Positions 22,754-29,276 of a stretch of DNA of 41,910 nt are shown here, one piece after another. Under the pieces are notes generated by a model. The model ran no database searches. It saw nothing but the letters and a program-made list of their open reading frames with translations, and was not told where the DNA came from. The first letter of the stretch is position 1, and each line of letters starts with the position of its first letter. This DNA comes from a virus. The stretch lies in the IMG/VR virus record IMGVR_UViG_3300038701_002226, positions 1 to 41,910 of that record. One strand, 5' to 3'. The position numbers were made by a program, and so were the translations under genes.

Positions 22754-23425
22754 ATGTTTAACAACTTATTTAAAAAATACAAAAAAGAACAACGCAAGAG
22801 ACAAAAAAACCTTTTGACTTTTGAAGACGTTACAAGCAACGAAGTAAAAAACCTGCCACCTTACTTAAGACAATACGTGCCTATATCCTCAAAAAACAAG
22901 GTATTTACGTCTTGTAGTGCTTTGAAATGTTATTTAAAAAATCGTATCAAAACAGTTTTTCAAAGAGACATTGAAGCAATTGAGAAAAGGCTCAAAGAGT
23001 TAAGTACATACCAAAACAAAGACTTTCCCAAACAATTCACTATTGTAATTGAGTATAAACGAAACAGGACTTGGGGATACAACCCTACGGCGTCCGTATT
23101 TGTGGTAGGGGAAGGGGAAGGGGATTATTCAAGTGGTTCTATTGGCGGTTGTGGTTACGACAAAGAAAGCACCGCATTCGCACAAGTTGCTAATCAAATA
23201 CAAGGCATAAAGTATTTGCTTTACAAAGAAGCAAATAGACTGAAAAACAAAAACAAGAAATTGTCTGAAATATTTGGGTACGGTTCAGGGTACGGCGTTT
23301 TCCCCTCGTTTAGTGGTGGAGTGGGTACGAGTTGTTATTATAGTATATTTGAAAAAATAGGTTATAAAATGACTAAAACGGCGTCTACTTCGTCTTTAGA
23401 CGTGTACACAATAAGCAAAATATAA
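22754..23425 (+). CDS. conserved phage protein with GCGYDKESTA motif
   Basis: This encodes 223 residues beginning MFNNLFKKYKKEQRKRQK. The segment NRTWGYNPTASVFV followed by IGGCGYDKESTAFAQVANQ is the signature of a widespread phage and plasmid hypothetical family in which a W-G-x-N-P-x-A strand precedes G-C-G-Y-D-K-x-S-(T/S)-A. No function is established for it to my knowledge. The N-terminus is strongly basic. I chose the ATG at 22754, eight bases after a GAAAGCGAG copy; an in-frame GTG nine bases earlier overlaps that motif. Confidence 0.72.
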   Translation: MFNNLFKKYKKEQRKRQKNLLTFEDVTSNEVKNLPPYLRQYVPISSKNKVFTSCSALKCYLKNRIKTVFQRDIEAIEKRLKELSTYQNKDFPKQFTIVIEYKRNRTWGYNPTASVFVVGEGEGDYSSGSIGGCGYDKESTAFAQVANQIQGIKYLLYKEANRLKNKNKKLSEIFGYGSGYGVFPSFSGGVGTSCYYSIFEKIGYKMTKTASTSSLDVYTISKI

Positions 23426-23453
23426 AAACAAAGAAAGCGAGCTAGCTAGTAAA

Positions 23454-24521
23454 ATGAGAACAAAAGGATTCAAAACAAGCGACGTCTGCCATATGTTCGC
23501 AAATCAAACACAAGACGAAGCATACAGTAATAGCGTATATTTCCACAAAGATAACGGAGGTTCAACTATTTTTAGTTACGGTCGCCATTTTCCGATGGCG
23601 CACATTTTGAAAAATGGGTTGCTTGTTGTGAATTGTGAAAGATACTCGCCTACAACGTCAGAACATCAAAGTATTTTGCATAACGCATCTTCAAACTTAA
23701 CCAAAGTTATTGTAAAACAAATGGTATACCAAAGCTTATTTGACAATATATCTAAAAGCAAAAAAGAACTGAAAGCTTTTAGAAACAATACAGCCGACGT
23801 AGGCGAAAAGGTTATTGAGCAAACGGAGAAGCGGTTAAAGTCTGCTAAATTGGAGCTTAAGCGAGTGCACCGAACAAACATCGAGTACTATTTGGAAATG
23901 ATTCGCACCTTCATTGCCAAACAACAAAGAGCCCGCATAATTAATTATGTGGATGATATTTACAGCTATATAAACCGTTTAAGAAGATACACTACAATAT
24001 TCAACTGTGAATCTCTTGTGCCTGAAAAAATACGGGGTTTGAGTTTGAACAGTGATTTGAACACTGTTTTGGAAGCGTTTGGCGTGAATGCCAAAGAAAT
24101 TATAGAAAAGTTTATCGAAAAAGTGGACAAACAACGTCAAGCATCAGAGCAAGCCCGAAAGAAAAAAGAGGTCAAGAATCTTGAAATAATCAATAAATGG
24201 AAAGCGGGGGATTTCGTTTATTGTTTGGCGTACACAGGTTTTTCTTATCTTCGCACCCACGGCGGAGAAGTACAAACAAGCCAAGGTATAAGGCTTAGTA
24301 CGGAACAAGCCAAAAAGGTGTATTTATTTGTTTCTAAAATTTGGGAACAAAATAAAACGTGGGTAACAAGCGGCAAAGGATTTGAAATAAAAACCCTTGA
24401 CCGCCCATGGAAATTACATTCGGTAACTCATGAACTAGTTACCGCAGGATGCCACCGAATCAAGAGGCAAGAAATAGAAGAATTTGCTTTGAAAATGGGT
24501 TGGAGCAAACAAACAAAATAA
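23454..24521 (+). CDS. conserved phage protein with YSYGxHFP-like motif
   Basis: This encodes 355 residues beginning MRTKGFKTSDVCHMFANQ. The pattern SVYFHKDNGGSTIFSYGRHFPMAHIL followed by RYSPTTSEHQS recalls a common family of phage and plasmid hypothetical proteins with F-x-x-G-x-T-I-Y-S-Y-G-x-H-F-P and Y-S-x-T-T-x-x-H. A long helical middle (residues 95-250, rich in Lys/Arg/Glu) and a C-terminal domain with THELVTAGCHRIKRQEIEEF follow. Its biochemical role is unknown. The start lies 12 bases after a GAAAGCGAG copy, the widest spacing seen. It is the largest gene of the accessory block. Confidence 0.75.
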   Translation: MRTKGFKTSDVCHMFANQTQDEAYSNSVYFHKDNGGSTIFSYGRHFPMAHILKNGLLVVNCERYSPTTSEHQSILHNASSNLTKVIVKQMVYQSLFDNISKSKKELKAFRNNTADVGEKVIEQTEKRLKSAKLELKRVHRTNIEYYLEMIRTFIAKQQRARIINYVDDIYSYINRLRRYTTIFNCESLVPEKIRGLSLNSDLNTVLEAFGVNAKEIIEKFIEKVDKQRQASEQARKKKEVKNLEIINKWKAGDFVYCLAYTGFSYLRTHGGEVQTSQGIRLSTEQAKKVYLFVSKIWEQNKTWVTSGKGFEIKTLDRPWKLHSVTHELVTAGCHRIKRQEIEEFALKMGWSKQTK

Positions 24522-24562
24522 ACTAGGTACGTGAAGACGTGCCTAGAAAGGTGAAAACCAAA

Positions 24563-25099
24563 ATGAACAAAGAACAACACAACTACGACGAATCCAACCG
24601 ATTGATTGCCGAGTTCATGGGTTGGGAAAGTAATAAATACGACAATCTACCCGACAGAGTACATAAAATAACTGATTATGTAGAGAGAGGGTTACCCTTA
24701 AAACAATGTGATTATCATAAATCATGGAATTTGTTAATGCCAGTTGCAAAGGCTTGTTTAGAACAAGATTCAGAGCTTGAAGGGTGGAGCGACTTATGCG
24801 AAGCTTTAACACACGTAGACATAGAGTTTGTTTACAAGGCGATACTTGTTTTTTTGAGATCTTACAACGCTCAAAAAACAGAAATGAGCCCTTCTTGTTT
24901 GTACTATGTTGCCGCTTTCGCAGGTATAAAGGACGGAAAAGAACAACAATATTTTAAAGTGTATGAAATTATTTTAGACGTGCCAAAGTTGTGGTTTACG
25001 TTTTCTACGGACAAAACAATAAGCAATTCTGAGATTGTTTCTAAAAAGTTGGTGGAAAAAGGCTTCGGAAATCGAAAATATAAGTTAGTAGAGCTTTAA
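24563..25099 (+). CDS. FMG/YHxSW-family phage protein, copy 1
   Basis: This encodes 178 residues beginning MNKEQHNYDESNRLIAEFMG. The pair of motifs NRLIAEFMGW and YHKSWNLLMPVAKAC identifies a common but uncharacterised phage protein family. I chose the ATG at 24563 with AAAGGTG eight bases upstream, rather than an in-frame GTG at 24539. The C-terminal part (NSEIVSKKLVEKGFG) is helical. A shorter relative with degenerate motifs is at 26167-26547. This gene is not preceded by GAAAGCGAG. Confidence 0.7.
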   Translation: MNKEQHNYDESNRLIAEFMGWESNKYDNLPDRVHKITDYVERGLPLKQCDYHKSWNLLMPVAKACLEQDSELEGWSDLCEALTHVDIEFVYKAILVFLRSYNAQKTEMSPSCLYYVAAFAGIKDGKEQQYFKVYEIILDVPKLWFTFSTDKTISNSEIVSKKLVEKGFGNRKYKLVEL

Positions 25100-25115
25100 C
25101 GAAAAGGTCAACCCT

Positions 25116-25331
25116 ATGCTATACATTCAAGAAACAACTAAAATATACTCAAGGATGCCCCGCAAGCTAAAGAAAAAGTTTAAAAAATTTATAGGCAAGG
25201 CGACCCATAGGGCTTTGAAAGAGTGGCAAAGAAGATACCCGAAGCACCAAAGATACGAGTGGCATACTATTGAGAGCTCCGAAAGTCTTAGGAACTTTTT
25301 AGAGAACCGAGAGGCAAAAAATGACAAGTAA
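25116..25331 (+). CDS. small basic protein
   Basis: This encodes 71 residues beginning MLYIQETTKIYSRMPRK. About a third of the residues are Lys or Arg, so it may bind nucleic acid. AAAAGGTC lies about eight bases before the ATG. Its end overlaps the next gene by 11 bases. I recognise no family. Confidence 0.6.
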   Translation: MLYIQETTKIYSRMPRKLKKKFKKFIGKATHRALKEWQRRYPKHQRYEWHTIESSESLRNFLENREAKNDK

Positions 25332-25437
25332 AATGAAACAAGTACGAGAAGCATTTGCCCAATTTTATGCCGCATCAGGTTGCGGATGTTGTGGAAACCA
25401 TTCCGAAAGGAAAAAGCATCATGCGAAAAAAGCGTAG
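25321..25437 (+). CDS. Cys-rich mini-protein (SGCGCCGN)
   Basis: This encodes 38 residues beginning MTSKMKQVREAF, with an internal in-frame ATG at 25333. The motif SGCGCCGNHSERKKHHAKKA holds three cysteines and three histidines in a compact basic tail and could bind zinc. Similar very short GCxCC proteins occur in other phages, with no known function. It overlaps its neighbours on both sides (25331 and 25421), which is normal for this dense region. Confidence 0.5.
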   Translation: MTSKMKQVREAFAQFYAASGCGCCGNHSERKKHHAKKA

Positions 25438-25555
25438 AATGCGAGTTTGGAAACCATTGGAGCACGAACATTTAAGAACATTGAGACTATTTAAAGTGTG
25501 CCTTGTTATGTCGTTCGTGTGTTTGTTAATCGTTATTGTTTTTGGAGCAATTTAA
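25421..25555 (+). CDS. small single-pass membrane protein
   Basis: This encodes 44 residues beginning MRKKRRMRVW, with GAAAGGAA upstream of the ATG at 25421. A strongly basic N-terminus is followed by one transmembrane helix (VCLVMSFVCLLIVIVFGAI) at the very C-terminus, predicting N-in orientation. The larger open frame starting at 25355 overlaps the gene before in another frame and is unlikely. Function is unknown. Confidence 0.55.
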   Translation: MRKKRRMRVWKPLEHEHLRTLRLFKVCLVMSFVCLLIVIVFGAI

Positions 25556-25556
25556 A

Positions 25557-25748
25557 ATGAAAGTATGGGAATGTGAAATAGAATTTTCTGACGGGTTTCG
25601 AGACGTTGGGCTTGTTTGCGAGAATGACGAAACACCTGAGGGTTACGATGAAACAAGTTTTATTTGGTACGGACTGAACCCTGAAACGCACGTGGAAAGC
25701 GAAGGGGACGAATTTAAGATACTAAGCTACCGTTTGGTAAACGAATAA
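25557..25748 (+). CDS. small acidic hypothetical protein
   Basis: This encodes 63 residues beginning MKVWECEIEFSDGF. TTTGGAG lies nine bases upstream of the ATG at 25557, one base after the previous stop. The sequence suggests a small beta-sheet fold (ECEIEFSDGFRDVGLVCEN) and a net negative charge. No family was recognised. Confidence 0.6.
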   Translation: MKVWECEIEFSDGFRDVGLVCENDETPEGYDETSFIWYGLNPETHVESEGDEFKILSYRLVNE

Positions 25749-25770
25749 GCAAAAGAAAGCGAGATTTAAA

Positions 25771-26166
25771 ATGAGTGTAAAAGTATACATGGAAAGCGAT
25801 ACGCATTCCGAATTAGTGGCAGTTTTTGACACCGAAGAGCTGTTCATGTTGTGTTTGCCTGTCATTGAGAAAGAAGCAGCAAAAGACCTTATGATCATAG
25901 TTGACGTAGTGGATGAAGATTTTGAGATCATAACATCTACGGATGAAGCAAAAGAGTACTTAAATAAAAAAGGATATGTGACAGAGACCATGTGGTCAAA
26001 GTACGACATTCAAGATAATTACGAGAACGTGTCAGACGAAAAAGCTTTGGAAATATTAAACGGTGTTCTTAGGGACGAATATGTAGTGGGTGAGACGTTG
26101 GCGTCTATACGCCATATTTGCGAGGATGATTTGGGCTTGATACCAAAAGAAAGCGAGAACGAATAA
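25771..26166 (+). CDS. acidic hypothetical protein with KESENE tail
   Basis: This encodes 131 residues beginning MSVKVYMESDTHSE. It is acidic; the C-terminal half (NYENVSDEKALEILNGVL) resembles helix-rich segments seen in several small phage proteins. The start is seven bases after GAAAGCGAG with the same ATTTAAA linker found before the gene at 21797. Another GAAAGCGAG overlaps its 3' end and encodes the final ESE. Function is unknown. Confidence 0.67.
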   Translation: MSVKVYMESDTHSELVAVFDTEELFMLCLPVIEKEAAKDLMIIVDVVDEDFEIITSTDEAKEYLNKKGYVTETMWSKYDIQDNYENVSDEKALEILNGVLRDEYVVGETLASIRHICEDDLGLIPKESENE

Positions 26167-26547
26167 ATGACTAAAGAATTTTACAAATTATTTACGGAAT
26201 TTATGGGTTATGGAAGAGTCAGGAAGCTTATCCCTTCAGGAACGCCTGCATCCACAGGCGTTGTCACATTGAAAGCCCTTTACTATTCAAAAGAAGATGC
26301 GGTCAAGGATTTAGAGTATTACCAAGACAGATTCAAAACATCTTTCGAACTGCACGAGTATATAATACCTTTTGATAGTTCTTTCGATGCTTTGATTCCT
26401 GTTGTCAAGAAGATAGGTGAGGACACATCTGACTTGGATATGAGGGACTTGGAACGGCTCTCATCTGCTTTGAGTAAACTTGAGATCAGACCCCTGTATT
26501 TAGAATGTTTAAGATTAATAGCTAAGATTAAGGGTGTAACAACGTAA
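26167..26547 (+). CDS. FMG-family phage protein, degenerate copy
   Basis: This encodes 126 residues beginning MTKEFYKLFTEFMGYG. LFTEFMGY and FDSSFDALIPVVKKI align with LIAEFMGW and YHKSWNLLMPVAKAC of the protein at 24563-25099, so the two are paralogues, but the YHxSW core is altered here. The start ATG overlaps the previous stop by none and is nine bases after a GAAAGCGAG copy. Function is unknown. Confidence 0.67.
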   Translation: MTKEFYKLFTEFMGYGRVRKLIPSGTPASTGVVTLKALYYSKEDAVKDLEYYQDRFKTSFELHEYIIPFDSSFDALIPVVKKIGEDTSDLDMRDLERLSSALSKLEIRPLYLECLRLIAKIKGVTT

Positions 26548-26562
26548 ACAAAAACAATTTCA

Positions 26563-26652
26563 GCGGCGATTGGATAGGCAGAATGAGACTACGATTTACT
26601 AGCGTCTATGTCTTGCTCTAGTCCGCCTTGGGTTCGATTCCCTTGCGCCGCT
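26563..26652 (+). ncRNA. tRNA-like element, 90 nt
   Basis: The ends GCGGCG (26563-26568) and CGCCGC pair as a 6-bp acceptor-like stem. GGGTTCGATTCCC near the 3' end reads as a T-arm with a standard TTCGATT loop but only three strong stem pairs. No ordinary D-arm or 5-bp anticodon arm can be drawn. Instead GGATAG pairs with CTA-G-TCC and GCA with TGC, continuing inward to AGAC/GTCT, giving one long bulged rod. It may be a degenerate tRNA, a tRNA mimic, or a tRNA with unusual folding. No CCA is encoded. It occupies an otherwise gene-free gap of 134 bases. Confidence 0.5.
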
Positions 26653-26681
26653 TTTGAGACAAATAAATAAGAAAGCGAGAA

Positions 26682-26858
26682 ATGAAAATGGTTTTTAGAA
26701 GCTTGTACTTAAGAGATTTGAAGACAAACGAGTGGCGTTTTTATTCGAGAGTAACTGCCGCTATGTTAAACGCCCGAAGCATAATCACAAGAGATCAAGT
26801 ACGTATAGGAAGCGGATCATTGCATCAGACACGATGGTTTGTAAACATGTTTGCATAG
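26682..26858 (+). CDS. small ORF, probable N-terminal part of a frame-broken gene
   Basis: This encodes 58 residues beginning MKMVFRSLYLRDL, placed after GAAAGCGAG (a second in-frame ATG at 26688 restores the usual eight-base spacing). It ends at TAG inside the hexapeptide-repeat gene that follows in another frame. The segment IITRDQVRIGSGS looks like the first turn of a beta-helix, so this frame and the next may once have formed one protein, now separated by an indel. A genuine short gene is the alternative. Confidence 0.45.
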   Translation: MKMVFRSLYLRDLKTNEWRFYSRVTAAMLNARSIITRDQVRIGSGSLHQTRWFVNMFA

Positions 26859-27271
26859 GAGACGGTGTAAATATAGGTGAGGATGTGGTTGTTGACAGTT
26901 ACGCACAAATTGGCAGTTACGCACAAATTAGCAATTCTGTAAAAATTCAAAAGAATGCGTTTATCGAAAGCTGTTGTTGTGTTGAGGACAACATAAATCG
27001 CTACAGGTACAAATACGACGCAAACGCCTCAGGATACGATTCGGGAGGGGATTTTATAATTCGGTTAGGTTGTTCTAAGTATTCAAGGGACTGGTGGGAA
27101 GACAACTTTTGGAACAACATCCATGAGTTCCCTGATGACCCTAAAAACCCTGATTCTATACTTCGTCTTGCTGTGTTTAACCATATTTGCATGGAAGAGG
27201 ACAAACGAAACGGCGTAAAATTTGTTCAGAAAGTATTCATAGGAAAACAAACCAAAGAAAGCGAGAAATAA
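26834..27271 (+). CDS. hexapeptide-repeat (left-handed beta-helix) protein
   Basis: This encodes 145 residues from the ATG at 26834; the same frame is open to a GTG at 26732, but the extra 34 residues look non-coding. CIGDGVNIGEDVVVDSYAQ followed by IGSYAQISNSVKI is an I-G-x-x-(V/A)-x hexapeptide repeat as in left-handed beta-helix transferases. The C-terminal half is unrelated and rich in Trp and Asp (DWWEDNFWNNIHEF). No catalytic His typical of acyltransferases is obvious. It lacks its own good ribosome binding site, consistent with being the distal part of a frame-broken gene. It ends in ESEK. Confidence 0.55.
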   Translation: MVCKHVCIGDGVNIGEDVVVDSYAQIGSYAQISNSVKIQKNAFIESCCCVEDNINRYRYKYDANASGYDSGGDFIIRLGCSKYSRDWWEDNFWNNIHEFPDDPKNPDSILRLAVFNHICMEEDKRNGVKFVQKVFIGKQTKESEK

Positions 27272-27272
27272 C

Positions 27273-27443
27273 ACGGCAACAAAAGAACAAACACAAACGA
27301 CCAAGACAGCTAAGGAAATAGTTGAGGACTTGAGGTACTTATTTGGCAAGATAAACTGGGGTAAATCCAATTTAGACGCCAAAGCTATAACCGTGATGAA
27401 CGAAATAACCAAGGACATCCTAAAACTGGAAAGCGAGAAATAA
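27273..27443 (+). CDS. conserved small phage protein with apparent ACG start
   Basis: This frame encodes 56 residues (T/M)-A-T-K-E-Q, then KEIVEDLRYLFGKINW and LDAKAITVMNEI, ending LESEK. The ELRYxFGKINxG and LDAKAxxxMN pattern is one I recognise from other phage hypothetical proteins, so the frame is very likely real. It lies seven bases after GAAAGCGAG, and the next gene has the same context (AGAAATAACATGGCAACAAAAG) with ATG; here the codon is ACG. No ATG, GTG or TTG exists between the upstream in-frame stop and this point. It either uses a rare ACG start or has lost its start by a T to C change. Confidence 0.6.
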   Translation, partial: TATKEQTQTTKTAKEIVEDLRYLFGKINWGKSNLDAKAITVMNEITKDILKLESEK

Positions 27444-27444
27444 C

Positions 27445-27789
27445 ATGGCAACAAAAGTAAAAGTAAAAGTAAAAGCAAAAGACAGATTTCTAGAAACATT
27501 TAGAAAGCACAGAGAAAAATTTGTAACCCGAATATACGTAGCAAAAGATTTATGGCATGTTCTAGAAACGTGGGAGAAAGACAAAAACACGTGTTTCACA
27601 GCGGCTACGATAAAAAACAAGCAACGACTTGTAGTTTGTTATAAGGATTCAGCAGGATACCACGACACTCAACTGGTGTTCAAAACTGAAAGCTATGAGG
27701 AAGCACTAGAGATTTGTCGAGACATGAACGAAATGTTTTTCTCTTTAAGCAACGAGAAGGCTCAAAGCATCGTTTCAAGCACTATGTAA
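27445..27789 (+). CDS. DLWHVLE-family small protein, copy 2
   Basis: This encodes 114 residues beginning MATKVKVKVKAKDRF. After a basic N-terminal extension it aligns throughout with the protein at 21797-22108: KHREKF, DLWHVLETWE, LVVCYKDSAGYHDTQLVF, SYEEALEICRDMNEMFFSL and IVSSTM. Both copies start seven bases after GAAAGCGAG. A strong terminator follows 4 bases after the stop, marking the end of this accessory transcript. Function is unknown. Confidence 0.75.
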   Translation: MATKVKVKVKAKDRFLETFRKHREKFVTRIYVAKDLWHVLETWEKDKNTCFTAATIKNKQRLVVCYKDSAGYHDTQLVFKTESYEEALEICRDMNEMFFSLSNEKAQSIVSSTM

Positions 27790-27793
27790 AACA

Positions 27794-27819
27794 AAAAACC
27801 CCTAATTAAAGGGGTTTTT
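27794..27819 (+). terminator. Rho-independent terminator
   Basis: AAAAACCCC (27794-27802), an 8-base loop and GGGGTTTTT (27811-27819) form a 9-bp stem ending in a T-run, immediately after the gene at 27445-27789. Confidence 0.88.
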
Positions 27820-27895
27820 CTGGAGAGAGCGAGTAATCCTAGAAAGCGCAAACCATTTAAGAACTGTTTAAAAGCTACAACAAAATAAGAGCAAA

Positions 27896-27918
27896 AGCAA
27901 GGAGGATATATGAAGTAG
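27896..27918 (+). other. strong ribosome binding site followed by a two-codon ORF
   Basis: AGCAAGGAGGATAT is followed by ATG AAG TAG at 27910-27918. Spacing from the Shine-Dalgarno core is ideal but the ORF codes only Met-Lys. Reading past the TAG meets a second TAG five codons later. It may be a leader or regulatory minigene, or the remnant of a deleted gene. Confidence 0.5.
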
Positions 27919-27934
27919 CCGAAAAAAGAGTAGC

Positions 27935-28020
27935 AGCCCGCATATTTTGTTAATTTTACAGCGCACCTGTTTTCATTTTTCTGAAAAAGGTCTAAGGTTG
28001 AAAACCCTGTTTAGCGGGCT
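27935..28020 (+). ncRNA. candidate structured RNA (three-way junction)
   Basis: AGCCCGC (27935-27941) pairs with GCGGGCT (28014-28020) as a closing stem. Inside, ACCT-G-TTTTC pairs with GAAAA-AGGT (27965-27991), and GGTTGAAAACC forms a short hairpin close behind. Together they make a plausible three-way junction in a 255-base gene-free stretch between a terminator and the membrane-protein gene at 28075. It could be a small RNA or a leader element. I match it to no known riboswitch class. Confidence 0.45.
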
Positions 28021-28074
28021 TGTTATCTCTGGATTTTTGATAAACAACAAACGGTTTAAAGAGAGAACGGAAAC

Positions 28075-28389
28075 ATGAAAACAATAAAAAAGTTATTGTC
28101 ACTTTTATTAAGAACAACGGCGGTGGTTCTGTACTTTGCAACAGTTATCTACTGCTTTTCTGACGCAGGATTCGGGGGGACAGCCTTAATGGAGACCACA
28201 GGAAACAATATGTATTACCACACAGATTTTGGTTCGTTTTACGGGATAGTTTTAGGAGTATTTTGGTTATTGACCTCGACATTGGTTATTACAGTAACGT
28301 GTTGCTTACTTGTGTTTGTAATCGGATCAGCCGTCCCCTGTTACTTAATGGACGGTATCAAGTATTTAATCGAAGGAGAGGACAAATAA
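28075..28389 (+). CDS. small multi-pass membrane protein
   Basis: This encodes 104 residues beginning MKTIKKLLSLLLRTTA. Two hydrophobic segments are clear, at about residues 13-27 and 59-90; the second is long enough for two helices or one helix and a re-entrant stretch. The loop between contains GFGGTALMETTGNNMYYHTDF. It has a basic N-terminus and acidic C-terminus. ACGGAA lies six bases before the ATG. It follows the candidate structured RNA and precedes the methyltransferase gene by three bases. Function is unknown. Confidence 0.65.
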   Translation: MKTIKKLLSLLLRTTAVVLYFATVIYCFSDAGFGGTALMETTGNNMYYHTDFGSFYGIVLGVFWLLTSTLVITVTCCLLVFVIGSAVPCYLMDGIKYLIEGEDK

Positions 28390-28392
28390 GAC

Positions 28393-28839
28393 ATGAAGCA
28401 AGGATATTTCGGCATTGGTTGCCAAAACATGAAAACAAACCACAACTACGGCACATTATTTAGAACGGCACAGGTTATGGGAGCGGACTTCCTTTTCTTG
28501 ATAGGCCCGAGATTCAAAAGACAAGCAAGCGACACGATGAAAAGTTGGAGACACTTACCTGTTTTCCAGTACACAGATTTTTCGGACTTTCAGAAACATC
28601 GACCGTTTGATTGTAAGCTTATAGGGGTAGAGTTAGAGACTAACGCAACGGAATTAAAAGACTTCGTACATCCTAAGCAAGCCTGTTATCTGCTCGGAGC
28701 AGAGGACAATGGATTAACAAAAGAAGCATTAGTTCATTGTGATGAGATTGTCTTCTTACCAACTGAAAGAAGCTTAAATGTGAGCGTGGCGGGTTCAATC
28801 GTTATATACGACAGAATAGTAAAACAAAACTTTAAATAA
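28393..28839 (+). CDS. SPOUT (TrmH/TrmL-like) RNA 2'-O-methyltransferase
   Basis: This 148-residue protein carries the three conserved SpoU/TrmH motifs: motif 1 in NYGTLFRTAQVMGAD (here G-T-L-F-R-T-A), motif 2 in CYLLGAEDNGLTKEAL, and motif 3 in LPTERSLNVSVAGSIVIYDR. The fold forms a trefoil knot that binds S-adenosylmethionine. It methylates a ribose 2'-OH in tRNA or rRNA. Its minimal length, without extra RNA-binding domains, is close to TrmL, which modifies position 34 of some tRNAs; that substrate is only an inference. GGAGAGG lies upstream. Confidence 0.88.
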   Translation: MKQGYFGIGCQNMKTNHNYGTLFRTAQVMGADFLFLIGPRFKRQASDTMKSWRHLPVFQYTDFSDFQKHRPFDCKLIGVELETNATELKDFVHPKQACYLLGAEDNGLTKEALVHCDEIVFLPTERSLNVSVAGSIVIYDRIVKQNFK

Positions 28840-28845
28840 TAATAT

Positions 28846-28875
28846 TTGACATGAACAGTAATTCGTGTGTATAAT
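28846..28875 (+). promoter_or_regulatory. consensus sigma-70 promoter
   Basis: TTGACA (28846-28851), an 18-base spacer and TATAAT (28870-28875) match the -35 and -10 consensus exactly. It begins right after the methyltransferase stop and drives the gene at 28907 and those following. Confidence 0.85.
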
Positions 28876-28906
28876 AGGATGCAACTAGCAAGGAGCATAA
28901 GAATAA

Positions 28907-29080
28907 ATGACAACACAGTATAAAGAACCAAGACTAGGCAAGTCAAAGAACGATTCAAAATGTAAATTCTGTGGCAATACGATACACAAGTTTGAGGAAT
29001 GTGTAATAATTCCTCGTGAGAAAAAAGTAGCGCACACACCTTGTTACCACAAATCAGGAGGAAAGAATCTTGAACAGTAA
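28907..29080 (+). CDS. small zinc-ribbon-like protein
   Basis: This encodes 57 residues beginning MTTQYKEPRLGKSK. A KCKFCGNTI knuckle is followed by EECVIIP and then HTPCYHKSGG, giving CxxC plus further Cys and His residues suited to binding zinc. Such small proteins often bind nucleic acid or RNA polymerase; no partner is evident. It is the first gene after a perfect sigma-70 promoter, and its leader includes AGCAAGGAG 11 bases before the ATG. Confidence 0.68.
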   Translation: MTTQYKEPRLGKSKNDSKCKFCGNTIHKFEECVIIPREKKVAHTPCYHKSGGKNLEQ

Positions 29081-29276
29081 ACCGTTAATAACATACGACG
29101 AAATCAGAGAGCGGTCAGGAAATGTACGCACACACTCCTCAGGACAATTGTTGAACGCATCCTCTGAGTTGATTTATTTTGCTTTTAACCAACCTGAAGT
29201 TCGTTTTCGCCAAAACACCTTGTGGCCTTCTCAGACGAACCCCAAATCTTTGTTATTAGGAGTTGCCAGTGATTAA
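29070..29276 (+). CDS. small hypothetical protein (TTG start)
   Basis: This encodes 68 residues beginning MNSKPLITYDEIRERSG. The TTG start is preceded by AGGAGG at good spacing and overlaps the zinc-ribbon gene by 11 bases. A helix may cover SGQLLNASSELIYFAF. No family was recognised. Its stop overlaps the GTG of the next gene. Confidence 0.6.
   Translation: MNSKPLITYDEIRERSGNVRTHSSGQLLNASSELIYFAFNQPEVRFRQNTLWPSQTNPKSLLLGVASD

Noticed and set aside
25127-25471. Minus-strand frame of 114 codons
   Set aside because: It lies opposite three small plus-strand genes with good start sites and has the Phe/Leu/Ser-rich composition of an antisense shadow.
26563-26652. Amber suppressor tRNA reading of the tRNA-like element
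   Set aside because: A CTA triplet can be placed near the middle, but no 5-bp anticodon stem with a 7-base loop supports it.
27910-27981. Amber read-through peptide of 24 residues starting at the two-codon ORF
   Set aside because: It needs two TAG codons to be read through. TAG acts as a normal stop elsewhere (GroES, small terminase, GT fusion), so genome-wide amber recoding is not supported.
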